A DNA stretch of 64,000 nt from Paenibacillus faecalis (lineage in GTDB: Bacteria; Bacillota; Bacilli; Paenibacillales; Paenibacillaceae), in assembly GCF_900289175.1 (NCBI RefSeq), contig NZ_LT985747.1, positions 1,113,850 to 1,177,849 of the forward strand. The letters run 5' to 3'. The position numbers and the translations under genes are program-made. Positions 25,876-36,720 of this stretch are shown one piece after another. How positions within the stretch are numbered: the stretch's first letter is position 1; each line of letters begins with the position of its first letter. The notes under the pieces are model-generated. The model was not told the origin of the DNA and did no database searches. It was given only the letters and a program-made list of their open reading frames with translations.

Positions 25876-27360
25876 CTACGGTGCCACCATATAAGCTTCA
25901 CGCCCATTATACTTAAATGGCTTAACATAGACAGTACCCTTCAACCCGTTCTTATCGAACGTAAGCGTGCCATCTGTTCTTACATACTCGTCTGCTTGCA
26001 GCGGTGTAATAAGATAATCTCCTTTTTTGGTCTCATTATAGGTAAGCATTCTCAACATCGAGCGTTCTTTCAATTCTAACTTTCCAGCACTCGTTGAGAA
26101 TTGGGTAGACATTTTCATAATGACATAGCCTGGCTCATAACCTTTCAATGTAATAAATCCTGTTGTGCCGAACGCACCTCTTTTAATATCTGGTGGAATC
26201 AATAAGAGTGGTATATTGGGGTCATCCAACGCTTTTTTCAGCGGATCAAGCGTAATGGCAAGATCCGTATTAAACTGTGCAATCGTTGCCTCACGTTCTG
26301 CTATAATCTTGTCATCCGCTTGCTGAGGTATCGGCGTAACACCCTCCAGAAGTTGTTCAATCGGAGTATGCCCCTCTGTCATCAACCCCTTCCAATCCTT
26401 GTTCAATGCATCCAACAAGAACGCCGACCAACTCCCAATTAGGTATGATTCTTGATCGAAGGTAATAAAGCCATTCATATTAATATCTTGATACTGCTTT
26501 GTGAAAAAATCACGTATTTGCTGGGCTGATGCGCTACCTTCGAGAGCATTGTACATCACTGACATTTTGTCAATATACGATGCTATACCTTCTATAGTAT
26601 CGTAATACAGACTATTTTCGTATTCAGTAGGATTGTCTTGTTTATACTGTTGATACCAATAAGCAGCATGACCGAGATGCATGGGGGTTGCTTCTGGATC
26701 CGTATACGCTTGATACAAGGCCTGAAAAAGCATTGCTCGTTGGATTCGTGGTTTTACTTCAGCTGGATAAATGGATGAACGGGAATAGTTTTTATTCGGA
26801 TCTTGTACTATTGGCCATGACGGTTGATCGTAGAAATGAAACATTTCATGTGTAGCGATTATAAAGCTTATTGGCGTACTCGTATGAGGCTCGAATCGAT
26901 CCTGAAGGGGCTTATCTTTATCAACAAAAATGGCAACTGCCTTCTTGCCGTTCCAATCCAGTGCTTTATACTGGCTGTCAAAATACAGTTCTAACGGTAG
27001 TCCCGGATTGGACGGTTCGACTAGCTTATAGCCTGACGTGGTTATCTCGTACGTTTGTTCGCCATTCGTGAGGAGTATAAGACGAGATTGATACTGAGTG
27101 TCTGGCCATAGCTTGTCCAAAGCTGGCCAAGCGTGCAGTGCCGCCATAAATGCCATTTGTGCCTCATATTCGAGGAGCTCTGCGGCTGAAGTTAGCTTCT
27201 GATCCGTTAGCTGCTGCGAGGAAGTAGAAGCAGAGATCTCTGTAGGCAGAGCTTCAGCATATGCCGAACTGCTTAATAGCGGTATCATTGAAAATAATAA
27301 GCAAACCGTCAACAAGCCGCATAAGTAGTGCTTGTAAGGAGCAAGCTTTCTCTCGTGCAT
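25876..27360 (-). CDS. Secreted protein with HExxH zinc-protease-like motif
   Basis: From ATG 27360 (GGGAGG, 8 bases upstream) the 494-residue product has a signal peptide (about 1-36, ending SSAYAEA). A motif IIATHEMFHFYD near residue 165 fits the HExxH zinc site of gluzincin-type peptidases. Downstream are helical stretches and a C-terminal beta-rich part (TTGFITLKGYEPGYVIMKM; GTVYVKPFKYNGREAYMV). It is probably an exported metalloprotease or a catalytically relaxed relative. The third zinc ligand could not be placed; a Glu in TIEGIASYIDKM near residue 265 is a candidate. No neighbour suggests a substrate. Confidence 0.7.
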   Translation of the reverse strand: MHERKLAPYKHYLCGLLTVCLLFSMIPLLSSSAYAEALPTEISASTSSQQLTDQKLTSAAELLEYEAQMAFMAALHAWPALDKLWPDTQYQSRLILLTNGEQTYEITTSGYKLVEPSNPGLPLELYFDSQYKALDWNGKKAVAIFVDKDKPLQDRFEPHTSTPISFIIATHEMFHFYDQPSWPIVQDPNKNYSRSSIYPAEVKPRIQRAMLFQALYQAYTDPEATPMHLGHAAYWYQQYKQDNPTEYENSLYYDTIEGIASYIDKMSVMYNALEGSASAQQIRDFFTKQYQDINMNGFITFDQESYLIGSWSAFLLDALNKDWKGLMTEGHTPIEQLLEGVTPIPQQADDKIIAEREATIAQFNTDLAITLDPLKKALDDPNIPLLLIPPDIKRGAFGTTGFITLKGYEPGYVIMKMSTQFSTSAGKLELKERSMLRMLTYNETKKGDYLITPLQADEYVRTDGTLTFDKNGLKGTVYVKPFKYNGREAYMVAP

Positions 27361-27698
27361 AAGTTTACCTCCCAAAATTTTACTACAACCAAATTTAGTA
27401 AGCTGCAAGATGAAAATGCTCTATAACGCAAATTTTCCCTCCTCACATAATTGATTTGATATACAATTATATTCCATAATCGGTTATGTAATCCTGCCCG
27501 TTAGTTGAAGCTTATCGGTTAGTATTATAAATCTATAAAATGCAAAGATTGTTCGATGGTCTTCCCACTAGATTAATCTACCTTGATAGCTTTACCTAAC
27601 TGAAAGCATAAAAAAACACACTCCCTAATAGAAAGCGTGTAACCGAAAAAATAAAGGTTTATTTCGCAGATATATTAAATATTGATACTCAATTGTAA
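27361..27698. other. Intergenic region without recognised gene
   Basis: This AT-rich stretch of about 340 bp lies between the groEL terminator and the start of the HExxH protein gene. It holds the promoter of the latter (not resolved) and a weak imperfect hairpin near 27615-27642. No frame with a ribosome binding site was found. Confidence 0.4.
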
Positions 27699-27725
27699 GA
27701 AAGGCTCCCTCTCGGGAGCCTTTTA
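27699..27725 (-). terminator. groESL terminator
   Basis: AAGGCTCCC and GGGAGCCTT pair perfectly around a 4-base loop (27701-27722). On the minus strand the 3' side continues into TCTTAC after the stem, so the T-tract is weak. Confidence 0.75.
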
Positions 27726-27758
27726 AATAGCGGTATTATAAGGTTTGTAGACCTTAAC

Positions 27759-29396
<1,638 letters not shown>

Positions 29397-29448
29397 TTAC
29401 CTCCCTAGTGGATTAATGAATGTTTAAACAGATATATTCAGGCGTTCA

Positions 29449-29730
29449 TTAGCCTAAGATCGCGTGGATGTCGCTTTCTTTCATAATCAAATATTCTTTA
29501 CCTTCGTATTTGATCTCCGTGCCAGCGTATTTAGAGAAAATAACACGGTCGCCCTCTTTAACTTCCAAAGGTACGCGAGTGCCATCTTTAATGGAGCCGC
29601 TGCCTACAGCGATTACTTTACCTTCTTGCGGCTTTTCCTTAGCAGAGTCAGGAAGTACAATCCCGAATGCCGTAGTTTCTTCTTGTTCGATCGGTTCTAC
29701 CAATACGCGTTCACCTAAAGGTCTGATCAT
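29449..29730 (-). CDS. groES: Co-chaperonin GroES (10 kDa)
   Basis: The 93-residue protein matches GroES throughout: [20 protein letters not shown] at the start, the mobile loop region [20 protein letters not shown] and [24 protein letters not shown] at the end. It caps GroEL as a heptamer. It is the first gene of the heat-shock operon, about 60 bp downstream of the CIRCE operator and 60 bp before groEL. The start ATG 29730 follows AAAGGAGG. Confidence 0.99.
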   Translation of the reverse strand: MIRPLGERVLVEPIEQEETTAFGIVLPDSAKEKPQEGKVIAVGSGSIKDGTRVPLEVKEGDRVIFSKYAGTEIKYEGKEYLIMKESDIHAILG

Positions 29731-29787
29731 GAAAAAATAGCCTCCTTTAAAATATGTTGTCGTGCTTTTGGATTAAAGCCTTATTCG

Positions 29788-29814
29788 TTAGCACTCGACT
29801 GCCGTCAGTGCTAA
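29788..29814 (-). promoter_or_regulatory. CIRCE element (HrcA operator)
   Basis: TTAGCACTC, a 9-base spacer and CAGTGCTAA differ from the CIRCE consensus by one base in the second half (GAGTGCTAA expected). It lies just downstream of the groES promoter, the usual place for repression by HrcA at normal temperature. Confidence 0.95.
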
Positions 29815-29825
29815 CAACCAATTTT

Positions 29826-29854
29826 ATGATACTCAAGTTGCTTAAAGATTTCAA
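29826..29854 (-). promoter_or_regulatory. Sigma-A promoter of groESL
   Basis: On the minus strand TTGAAA (29849-29854), a 17-bp spacer and TATCAT (29826-29831) form a good vegetative promoter. CIRCE follows about 12 bases after the -10, so HrcA would block transcription start. Confidence 0.85.
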
Positions 29855-29974
29855 GTCCTTTGCATTTATTTTTTACTCTTTTTTTCCCTTAAAATGTATT
29901 TTACCTAGTTCTTCAGCAAACCCATTCTTCCATTCTATCCGTAGATAGGCAAAATATGCTTGGAGAAAACATGC

Positions 29975-30214
29975 CTCAGTCATACGATCTTGCCACCGTG
30001 GGCGCCCTAAAGCTCTATCTCACGAAGCTACCGCGCTTCGGGCTGCTGCAGCCGCCAAAGCCCGTATCTCGTGCCGCCGTCAGGCAAGCACTCCCGCTTG
30101 CAGACACAGGCGGCGGCTTACACGCGCCAGGCCCAGGCGGTCATATATGACCGCACCGCAGCACCGCAGGCAGTAGCAGTACCGCAACTCCCAACCGTAT
30201 TCACGGTAACCCCC
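29975..30214. other. GC-rich noncoding island downstream of pnkp
   Basis: About 240 bp here are visibly far richer in G and C than the flanks. An 18-bp perfect palindrome, GCGGTCATATATGACCGC, lies at 30137-30154. A plus-strand frame of 64 codons starts at 29956 but has no ribosome binding site and no recognised similarity. No terminator with a T-run was found for pnkp. The stretch may be an imported or decayed fragment. Confidence 0.4.
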
Positions 30215-32830
30215 TTACAGCCTCGGATCAATCTCCTTCTCTTTTTCCATCTCAAACATCAGCTGGACTGCTATCGATTTGTATTCCTCATGATTTGGGG
30301 TAATATCTTCGTATTTTACAGCAAGCATCTGATTTCCCAACTGATACTCGGTTATAGAAGTACGAAGCTTTTTGTGTATGCTTTTTTGTTTCAACAGCTT
30401 GGCGTATTTGTGTGGAAAACGGTAATCATATCCGTAAATAATCGACAGATATTCCGGATTACGCACCTTCAAATATGGAACAACGTGAGCCTGTACTTTT
30501 TCTGGCTTTATTACAACGCCTTCCATTCGCTTTTCCGTCGTCAGTTTGGAGAAGAAATCCTCCGCTTGCTTATAGCTGTCCGTCGCATTTAAATCCAATG
30601 CCAAATGCCCATCCTCATTCAAAAAGCGAAACATCTCCGAGGTCTTCATATCCGGAATTCGTTCCTCCCCGCTCTCCAAAACCTCCTTCAATATAGCAAA
30701 CGGCTTGTAACTGAGCTCTGCGTCACCTGCATAAATGTCCAACTGCTTTTTATACATTGCATATGCTTTCTCATGTTCTGATAGCGGCATATAGGATCTC
30801 CGGGCAGCCCTCATATTTTTATAAGATTGATAATGACTGGAGCCATGTTTTTCTATCAATGACGATTTGGAAAATTGGAACTGTTCTTTCTCAAACCCGC
30901 TTGCATCATAAGCTGCCAGCAGTTCACCGAATGCCTTCTCAAACCCCGTTTCCTTCAAAAACTGTGTCTCAGTCTCAAGCGCACGAGCAATGGGCTGAAA
31001 CTGCCTTCTGATCAAGCCTTCTCCAAGCGCCTTCCACGGCAGCAGCTCCCCATCCAGCAGCATCATTTCAAGCCCTTCCGTTCGCATATAGGATGCGAAC
31101 TTTACCTGAAGCTGTTCATAAATAGCTGACAGATCCACGCCGCGAATCTGGTAACCGTTACGACTAACAGCATAGCAGCGATCAATATCACGGTAGAGAT
31201 AAATATTGCATCTCGATCCCATGTATTTGGGTTCCAGCACGACTTCAGATATCCCCTGCTCCTTGTAATAATCAAGTCCACGTGCTAGTGACTCCAGGTC
31301 TCCCGCCTCCATATCCTTATCAGCTGGCGACATCGTTCCAGAAATAAAATTGACCTTATGTTTGGAGCAATAATCCAATCTTCGCAGCGCTTCATGATCC
31401 AGATCCTCAATGCTGATCTTGTTCTGCTCTGATCTCTTAAACAATTCAGGCAGTTCCTCCTGAAGAATGGACCGTTCTGCATCCATAAGCGGCGATTTAT
31501 AGCTTCTGTAGACCGGCCTCTGTCCGATCACAACCGAGGTCAGCATGTGCCCATGTACACTTCCGGTATCGATATGAATTTTATTTTTGATCCGAAACGG
31601 TTTTTTCGCAGCGATATGCCCAAATATATGATATGGATGATTAGTGACAGCTTCCTCTTCAAGAAAAGAAAGCTGCTGCTCGATCGTAACCTCAAGCTCC
31701 TGTCGATCCAGACGAAATGACCGCTGGTGACGCATGGAATGGCTATCCAGTTTACCGATATATTTATTCCGACAAGGAGCATGTGTCACATAGTAAGATG
31801 GCCCGCCTTGGCCGATCCATCGATAGAAGGGCTTAGAGCGACTAACCAGTTCATTAAACCTCTGCAGCAACATCTCATCCCCGCCAAGCGTTTCCGTTGA
31901 GTCAAAATAACTACGCAGCAGCTCCGGATCAGCGCCCTTGATCTCCCCTCTCATATACTTGTAGACGAAGTTTTCATGATTCCCCGTCAAAAGCAGGAAA
32001 TGCTCACGGTTAATATAGAGAAAATCAATGATTTCCCTCGTACGCTTCCCTTTATCAATCCAATCCCCCGCCAAAATAATACGAGTGTTCCGCACCCTAT
32101 CCGTGACAACCAGCTTGCCTGCAACCAGCTCATATCCATAGCTCTTCAAAAGGCCCTGCAGCGCATCGACACGTTCATGTACATCCCCAACGATAATATA
32201 TTTTTCATCTTGAAGAAGAATGGAAGATAAATATTCCTCTTTATTGTTTACAATCACTTCATAGACAGGATTCAGGCGCGCTCCATCTGAAGCCAGAAAA
32301 TCCTTGGCCCGCACTTTATGAATCGCATCATATCCCTCACGCGCGAGAACAGGAAGAACCTCTTTTTTCAATCGGCTAATATGTGTCGAAATCAGCTTCT
32401 TGGAGCGATCCGAGGCGTAATAGTCTGCCCGTTTGCGATAATCAAACAGGATCACTTCCACCCGGTAGTTATTATCACGTGCCACCTGAAGCACTTTGCT
32501 TCGAAAATCATCCGACAACGCCGTCGTATCCACAACAACAAAATCAGCCTGAATCGGAAAAGAAGTCGTCAATTTCAGCCGTTCGAACAATAACTGGAAC
32601 GCGTGTGAACTTGCCTCCAACATCACTTGATCATATTTATCGTAGCTGTACCCGAGCAGCTCCTGCCGGATTGCATCAGAAGACAAATACTGGACATTGC
32701 TTTTATAATTTTTTTGCGGGTACTCCCACTGCAACGCTGGAATAAGAACTTCTTTCGCAAACGTCGTTTTTCCGCATTCTGTCGGTCCTACCAGCAAAAA
32801 GATCGTATGCATTTTGGTATGAATTTTCAC
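30215..32830 (-). CDS. pnkp: Polynucleotide kinase-phosphatase-ligase Pnkp (RNA repair)
   Basis: The 871-residue protein has the three-module layout and length of Clostridium thermocellum Pnkp. The 5'-OH kinase has the P-loop GPTECGKTT (14-22). A binuclear metallophosphatase (about 205-430) shows GDVHERVD (Asp216, His218), AGDWIDKG and LTGNHENF plus HAPCR and FGHIAAK; it acts as 2',3'-phosphatase. The C-terminal adenylyltransferase/ligase (about 500-871) has the nucleotidyl lysine in EPKYMGSR near residue 535. Known biochemistry is that Pnkp heals both RNA ends and seals them with Hen1. Start GTG 32830 follows GGGGGAG at 6 bases. It is the last gene of rlaP-hen1-pnkp, 3 bp after hen1. Confidence 0.97.
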   Translation of the reverse strand: MKIHTKMHTIFLLVGPTECGKTTFAKEVLIPALQWEYPQKNYKSNVQYLSSDAIRQELLGYSYDKYDQVMLEASSHAFQLLFERLKLTTSFPIQADFVVVDTTALSDDFRSKVLQVARDNNYRVEVILFDYRKRADYYASDRSKKLISTHISRLKKEVLPVLAREGYDAIHKVRAKDFLASDGARLNPVYEVIVNNKEEYLSSILLQDEKYIIVGDVHERVDALQGLLKSYGYELVAGKLVVTDRVRNTRIILAGDWIDKGKRTREIIDFLYINREHFLLLTGNHENFVYKYMRGEIKGADPELLRSYFDSTETLGGDEMLLQRFNELVSRSKPFYRWIGQGGPSYYVTHAPCRNKYIGKLDSHSMRHQRSFRLDRQELEVTIEQQLSFLEEEAVTNHPYHIFGHIAAKKPFRIKNKIHIDTGSVHGHMLTSVVIGQRPVYRSYKSPLMDAERSILQEELPELFKRSEQNKISIEDLDHEALRRLDYCSKHKVNFISGTMSPADKDMEAGDLESLARGLDYYKEQGISEVVLEPKYMGSRCNIYLYRDIDRCYAVSRNGYQIRGVDLSAIYEQLQVKFASYMRTEGLEMMLLDGELLPWKALGEGLIRRQFQPIARALETETQFLKETGFEKAFGELLAAYDASGFEKEQFQFSKSSLIEKHGSSHYQSYKNMRAARRSYMPLSEHEKAYAMYKKQLDIYAGDAELSYKPFAILKEVLESGEERIPDMKTSEMFRFLNEDGHLALDLNATDSYKQAEDFFSKLTTEKRMEGVVIKPEKVQAHVVPYLKVRNPEYLSIIYGYDYRFPHKYAKLLKQKSIHKKLRTSITEYQLGNQMLAVKYEDITPNHEEYKSIAVQLMFEMEKEKEIDPRL

Positions 32831-32833
32831 GCC

Positions 32834-34096
32834 TTACTCCCCCTTCATCACAATTACGCCTTGTGTCGTATGCATGCCGTCCACCCCGTCACCTATCATC
32901 ACATATTCATACTGGACAGCTTGATTTTGCAGTATTTCGCTAATCCACGACCGAAACTCATCCTGCCCCATTTCCCATTGATGATCATCATGCCTAAAGC
33001 GGGCAAGCTCGTAATAACGGTTAAAATCAGCATTTGGTGTCGTAATGACCAACTTCTCAAACTGAACCTTATGCACAATCTGTTGTATAAACTCGGCAGC
33101 TTCCTCGACCGGCATATGCTCAATCACTTCCGTCAAAATCACATCCACCATCTCTTCATTGTACGTTTCCAGAAAATGCGACAGGGATGGATAGGTCACC
33201 AGATTATCCAGCTCTTTGACTCTTGCTTTGCGTTCAACAACCGCAAGTACATCCTCGTTCACATCTACAGCGTAGTAGGAGTCATCCATTTTTCCGGCAA
33301 AAGACAAGGCATAGAATCCTTCACCGCAGCCGATATCCAAAATCGGCTTATTCAGTGGAAGCACGCTCGCAATATAGCTCCTGCGTTGCATCGCCGTATT
33401 CCCATAAGCAAAATCAATACTGTACTTTTCGGTTTGCTCAAGCTCATGCTTGTATTTTTTGAAACGTTTGCGGTTGTTAAGGAAATTGCGTACAAAAAGG
33501 CTGCGTATGTAGTAAGGTGCATCGATCACATTCAGGCTTCGGATATATTTTTCAAGCACAGCATCCGACGTATCGAGATACTCGTTGCCAAACATCGACA
33601 GAAACAGGCTTAACACGCTTACCGTATGCAAAAGATCATACAGACCTTTCCGTGTAGAAATCGTTAATGCATAGCTTTTATGAGCCTCATGCCGGAGAGT
33701 GAACGTGTATCCATCGAGGTGCTTCCGAAAAAACTCAATGTAATGAAGCTTTTCAATATGAATGAGATTGATGAAAAAAATATGCTCATAACCGTCCACA
33801 TCCCGTTCGTCCTGCTTCCTGAAGGGAGCCGAGAAAAATTCACTGATAGCGGCCAGCGGAAACAGCGGCGTGTTATATCTCGATACGTTCAAATATTCAA
33901 AGCTATCCCCCTGATGCTGCTTATAGGATATGTCGTTATCCGCATCCTTGAAGTACACATTGAAAACGGACGGTTCCGAATACCAGCCGTAAGCCATTCC
34001 TTGACGGAGGCTGCGCAGCTGCATCCCCGACTCGGGATTTTTTTTGATTAAAAATGAAAATTGCGGGTTCCTTGAGGTTAACTGTACAATAGCCAA
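32834..34096 (-). CDS. hen1: Bacterial Hen1, 3'-terminal RNA ribose 2'-O-methyltransferase
   Basis: The 420-residue protein has the Hen1 N-terminal module (1-240), which in the Pnkp-Hen1 complex activates the ligase, and a C-terminal methyltransferase. The SAM motif LDIGCGEGFYAL lies near 253. The metal-binding residues of the family are visible in LTEVIEHM near 322 and RHDDHQWEM near 368. It methylates the terminal ribose 2'-OH before ligation, protecting the repaired junction from renewed cleavage. Start TTG 34096 follows AGGGAGAG. It lies 16 bp after rlaP and 3 bp before pnkp, so the three genes form one operon. Confidence 0.96.
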   Translation of the reverse strand: MAIVQLTSRNPQFSFLIKKNPESGMQLRSLRQGMAYGWYSEPSVFNVYFKDADNDISYKQHQGDSFEYLNVSRYNTPLFPLAAISEFFSAPFRKQDERDVDGYEHIFFINLIHIEKLHYIEFFRKHLDGYTFTLRHEAHKSYALTISTRKGLYDLLHTVSVLSLFLSMFGNEYLDTSDAVLEKYIRSLNVIDAPYYIRSLFVRNFLNNRKRFKKYKHELEQTEKYSIDFAYGNTAMQRRSYIASVLPLNKPILDIGCGEGFYALSFAGKMDDSYYAVDVNEDVLAVVERKARVKELDNLVTYPSLSHFLETYNEEMVDVILTEVIEHMPVEEAAEFIQQIVHKVQFEKLVITTPNADFNRYYELARFRHDDHQWEMGQDEFRSWISEILQNQAVQYEYVMIGDGVDGMHTTQGVIVMKGE

Positions 34097-34112
34097 AGCT
34101 GCTCTCTCCCTT

Positions 34113-34931
34113 CTAATGTTTACATATCCATGGTCTTTCTCTTCCCCATGCTTCCGCTAAAGCGGTGCGGAACAGATGATCCAATCGATCATCCAGCTGC
34201 GTTTCCTGTGTCTGTATTTCACGGACCCGCCCTTCATAAACGCTGATCTGCTCCTCAATAAAATCATTGAGCACAGGAAGTCTTGGCTCGAAATCGATCT
34301 CCTGGCCCGATTTTTTGCGGATAAGCAACGTATCGATCGTTCGTTTAAGCTCGCTGTCCGCCTCCAAAAGCCGATTCACAAGCTTTTCAAATTCCATAGG
34401 CGGCATTTCGTTATATTGTTCAATCCATTGACAGGCCAACAGCGGGCGAAGCACGTAAAAATATTTCTTAATCTTAACGAACTCCCCTTGCAGGTATTTG
34501 CGGTAGTTCCCTTTTGCCATGCTGAGATAGTGGTACATGCAAGATTTAGGCGAGAACGCCAGGGGTGAAATGCTTCGAATTTGGCCGGCTATGCTGTGTC
34601 TCTCCAAATATCTGATCGGGGATTCAAGCCATTCAAGCAGCGATGGATTGGACTTGCGGAAAAGACCCAGCGCTTTCTTTAAGTCCCAACCGCTTATATC
34701 GAGAGCGTCGCTAATCGGTCGTTCTATAACATCTCTTTTATCGAAAATGGATAGATACCACTCCACAGGTCTGACATAAATAAACCGGACATCGTAATCG
34801 CTGTCTTCGGACGGGAACCCCCAAGCCCTGCTTCCTGATTCACAGGCATACAAAATGACGACCTGCTCATCTCGTTCGATGCGTTCAAGTTCTTGCTGTA
34901 TGTATAACTTCATTTCCTCTGTTACATTCAT
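34113..34931 (-). CDS. rlaP: RlaP-type nucleotidyltransferase (polymerase-beta superfamily, RNA repair)
   Basis: The 272-residue protein has the minimal nucleotidyltransferase motif ESGSRAWGFPSEDSDYDVRF (about 30-49), where GS and DxD coordinate nucleotide and metals. WYLSIFDKRDVIE and GWDLKKALGLFRKSNPSLLEWL follow, as in RlaP/YcgL-type proteins (PF10127). This family was named for its gene linkage to RNA ligases and repair; the exact reaction is not known (possibly adding nucleotides to an end). Start ATG 34931 follows GGGGGAG. As first gene of the operon with hen1 and pnkp it probably acts in the same repair pathway. Confidence 0.93.
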   Translation of the reverse strand: MNVTEEMKLYIQQELERIERDEQVVILYACESGSRAWGFPSEDSDYDVRFIYVRPVEWYLSIFDKRDVIERPISDALDISGWDLKKALGLFRKSNPSLLEWLESPIRYLERHSIAGQIRSISPLAFSPKSCMYHYLSMAKGNYRKYLQGEFVKIKKYFYVLRPLLACQWIEQYNEMPPMEFEKLVNRLLEADSELKRTIDTLLIRKKSGQEIDFEPRLPVLNDFIEEQISVYEGRVREIQTQETQLDDRLDHLFRTALAEAWGRERPWICKH

Positions 34932-35068
34932 TTTGGAGTTCTCCCCCTTCCTTTTTCTATTTCTGTTATCGACTGGTCATTTGGAATATACTCATTGTCT
35001 TCGATTAGACCGTTTTTCAACAGGGCGAAAGTATGGCAATCTGAACATTGAAGCGTGAAATAACTTTT

Positions 35069-35251
35069 TTAACTGCAAAAGTACATTTAAACGAGCCATA
35101 TTTTCTCTTTTAGGCAATTTACCTGCAAAAATACATTTATTCCCGCCCGATACAAGCTTATTGGCGAAAAGTTTGAATGTTAACTGCACTGTTGCAGTTA
35201 ATTACTCTCAAAATCGAAAAAACCACCTTTTTAATGCACTTTTGCAGTTAA
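35069..35251. repeat. Four copies of a 20-22 bp motif in the divergent promoter region
   Basis: Copies lie at 35069-35090, 35121-35140, 35180-35201 and 35231-35251, all close to TTAACTGCAAAAGTGCATTTAA. The first two read on the plus strand, the last two on the minus strand, and the third is nearly palindromic. They sit midway between rlaP and the WYL genes. They could be operators for the WYL proteins or members of a dispersed Paenibacillus palindromic repeat. Confidence 0.8.
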
Positions 35252-35400
35252 GCGTGACAGCCGACTTCCTTTTGAATATACAATTGTTTCTTGACACCTT
35301 AGAATTTATAAGTTTCCGAAACCTAAAGAAGAGACCATCCTTGCCATACCATTTATAATGAATAGAAGTCCGATGGAAATTTGTTCTTAAGGAGGACACC

Positions 35401-36720
35401 ATGGCAAGAGAAAGCTTCGATAAAGAAATTCAGTTCCTTCGCATTCTCGCACTGGCCGGTGGCGCCTACAATCGCCAGCAGCTCGCCGACCGACTCGGCA
35501 TATCGGTGCATACCTACGATAAAACGCTCAAAAATTTAAAATTGATGATTGAAACGCTCCAGCCGGAACTTTCTACAGAGCAAAATACCGCTTTGTCGGA
35601 AGGGCTCCGTTACTCATATTACGAGTCAGCCGATCCGCTCCTTCTCTTTTTATTTCGCGGCAAATCACTTAAGGCATCCGAAAGTGCAAGGCTGTCACTG
35701 ATCTTGACCGAGCTACAGCACCAAAGTCTTACAGCGAAGGAATTGCTCGAACGTTTTGACTGCCATCTGGCTTATGAAGAGACGCTGCCTGATGAGAAGA
35801 CGCTTCGTGGAGACCTTAAATATTTGGAGGAAGTCGGCGTCATCGTAAGGATGGATGGAGAACGCCCTTTCCGTTACCGCGCTTCCACGGATTTGATTAA
35901 CCGATTATCTGACGACGAACTGGTCGATCTTTATGACTTCGTTGATGTCATGTCAAACACACAGCTTCCATCCGTTCAGGGGTACATCCTTCGGGACAAT
36001 TTAAAAAGAGCGCTGCGGCAGCGCGGATTTACCGACAATGCCATGAGCACGTTCATTTATAAATACCATTACCACTCCCGTATCTTGGACGAAGCCCATC
36101 TATACACCATTTTTCAAGCGATTCAAAAACGGACTAAGCTCAAGTTTCTTTATTTATCACCAAAAAGCACTTCAAGATACGCTTCTAAAAACACGAATCC
36201 GCTGTTTCATCGGGAGTCTAAGGGGCTGCGAGAAGTCGTACTTCCGCTTCGTATCATATACGATCACCAATACGGCAGATGGTACCTAATCGGGCATAAT
36301 CGAAGGCAGGGGCTGATGAAATTCCGCATGGAAGGGCTGACACAGCTCGAAGAAGGGGAACAAGTACAAGAGGAGTTTTTTCAGAGCAAACTTCATAACG
36401 CGTTGTCTGAGCTTGAGCACAGCTGGGTTACGGATACCGGCAATCCGGTACAGGTCGTTGTCAGGTTCTACAACCCCGAAAATAGCAAAGTGAACTTTGT
36501 ATTGGAACGAGTTCGTGCACAGGGACAATGGGGAACCATTACATGGGAATCAGAGGATTCATTCTTGTACGAAATTCAAGTGAACGGCACAACCGAAATT
36601 AAACCATGGCTCCGCAGCTTCGGTTCCAGCTGTGAGGTGCTTACGCCCCGCTCTCTAAGGCAGGAGTTCATTAAAGAATGGAAGGAGATTGTGGCTTATT
36701 ATGCGGATGAATCTGTTTGA
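35401..36720 (+). CDS. WYL-domain transcriptional regulator (first of pair)
   Basis: The 439-residue protein has an N-terminal helix-turn-helix (about 10-45; YNRQQLADRLGISVHTYDKTLKNL), a second helical part (about 100-150) and a WYL domain (about 250-340) with the exact motif RWYLIGHN. A C-terminal WCX-like extension follows. WYL domains sense nucleotide-type or oligonucleotide ligands and control phage-defence and repair genes such as those led by BrxR or CapW. Start ATG 35401 follows AAGGAGG. It is divergent from rlaP-hen1-pnkp and is the likely regulator of that operon (inference). It overlaps the next WYL gene by 20 bp. Confidence 0.9.
   Translation: MARESFDKEIQFLRILALAGGAYNRQQLADRLGISVHTYDKTLKNLKLMIETLQPELSTEQNTALSEGLRYSYYESADPLLLFLFRGKSLKASESARLSLILTELQHQSLTAKELLERFDCHLAYEETLPDEKTLRGDLKYLEEVGVIVRMDGERPFRYRASTDLINRLSDDELVDLYDFVDVMSNTQLPSVQGYILRDNLKRALRQRGFTDNAMSTFIYKYHYHSRILDEAHLYTIFQAIQKRTKLKFLYLSPKSTSRYASKNTNPLFHRESKGLREVVLPLRIIYDHQYGRWYLIGHNRRQGLMKFRMEGLTQLEEGEQVQEEFFQSKLHNALSELEHSWVTDTGNPVQVVVRFYNPENSKVNFVLERVRAQGQWGTITWESEDSFLYEIQVNGTTEIKPWLRSFGSSCEVLTPRSLRQEFIKEWKEIVAYYADESV

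Noticed and set aside
29956-30150. A 64-codon frame in the GC-rich island
   Set aside because: It has no ribosome binding site and no recognised similarity; composition alone explains the open frame.
32627-33613. A 328-codon plus-strand frame opposite hen1 and pnkp
   Set aside because: It runs antisense to two confident genes and has no ribosome binding site and a low-complexity basic composition.
35069-35251. The repeat set before the WYL genes as a CRISPR array
   Set aside because: The units are short, in both orientations and irregularly spaced, and no cas genes are present.
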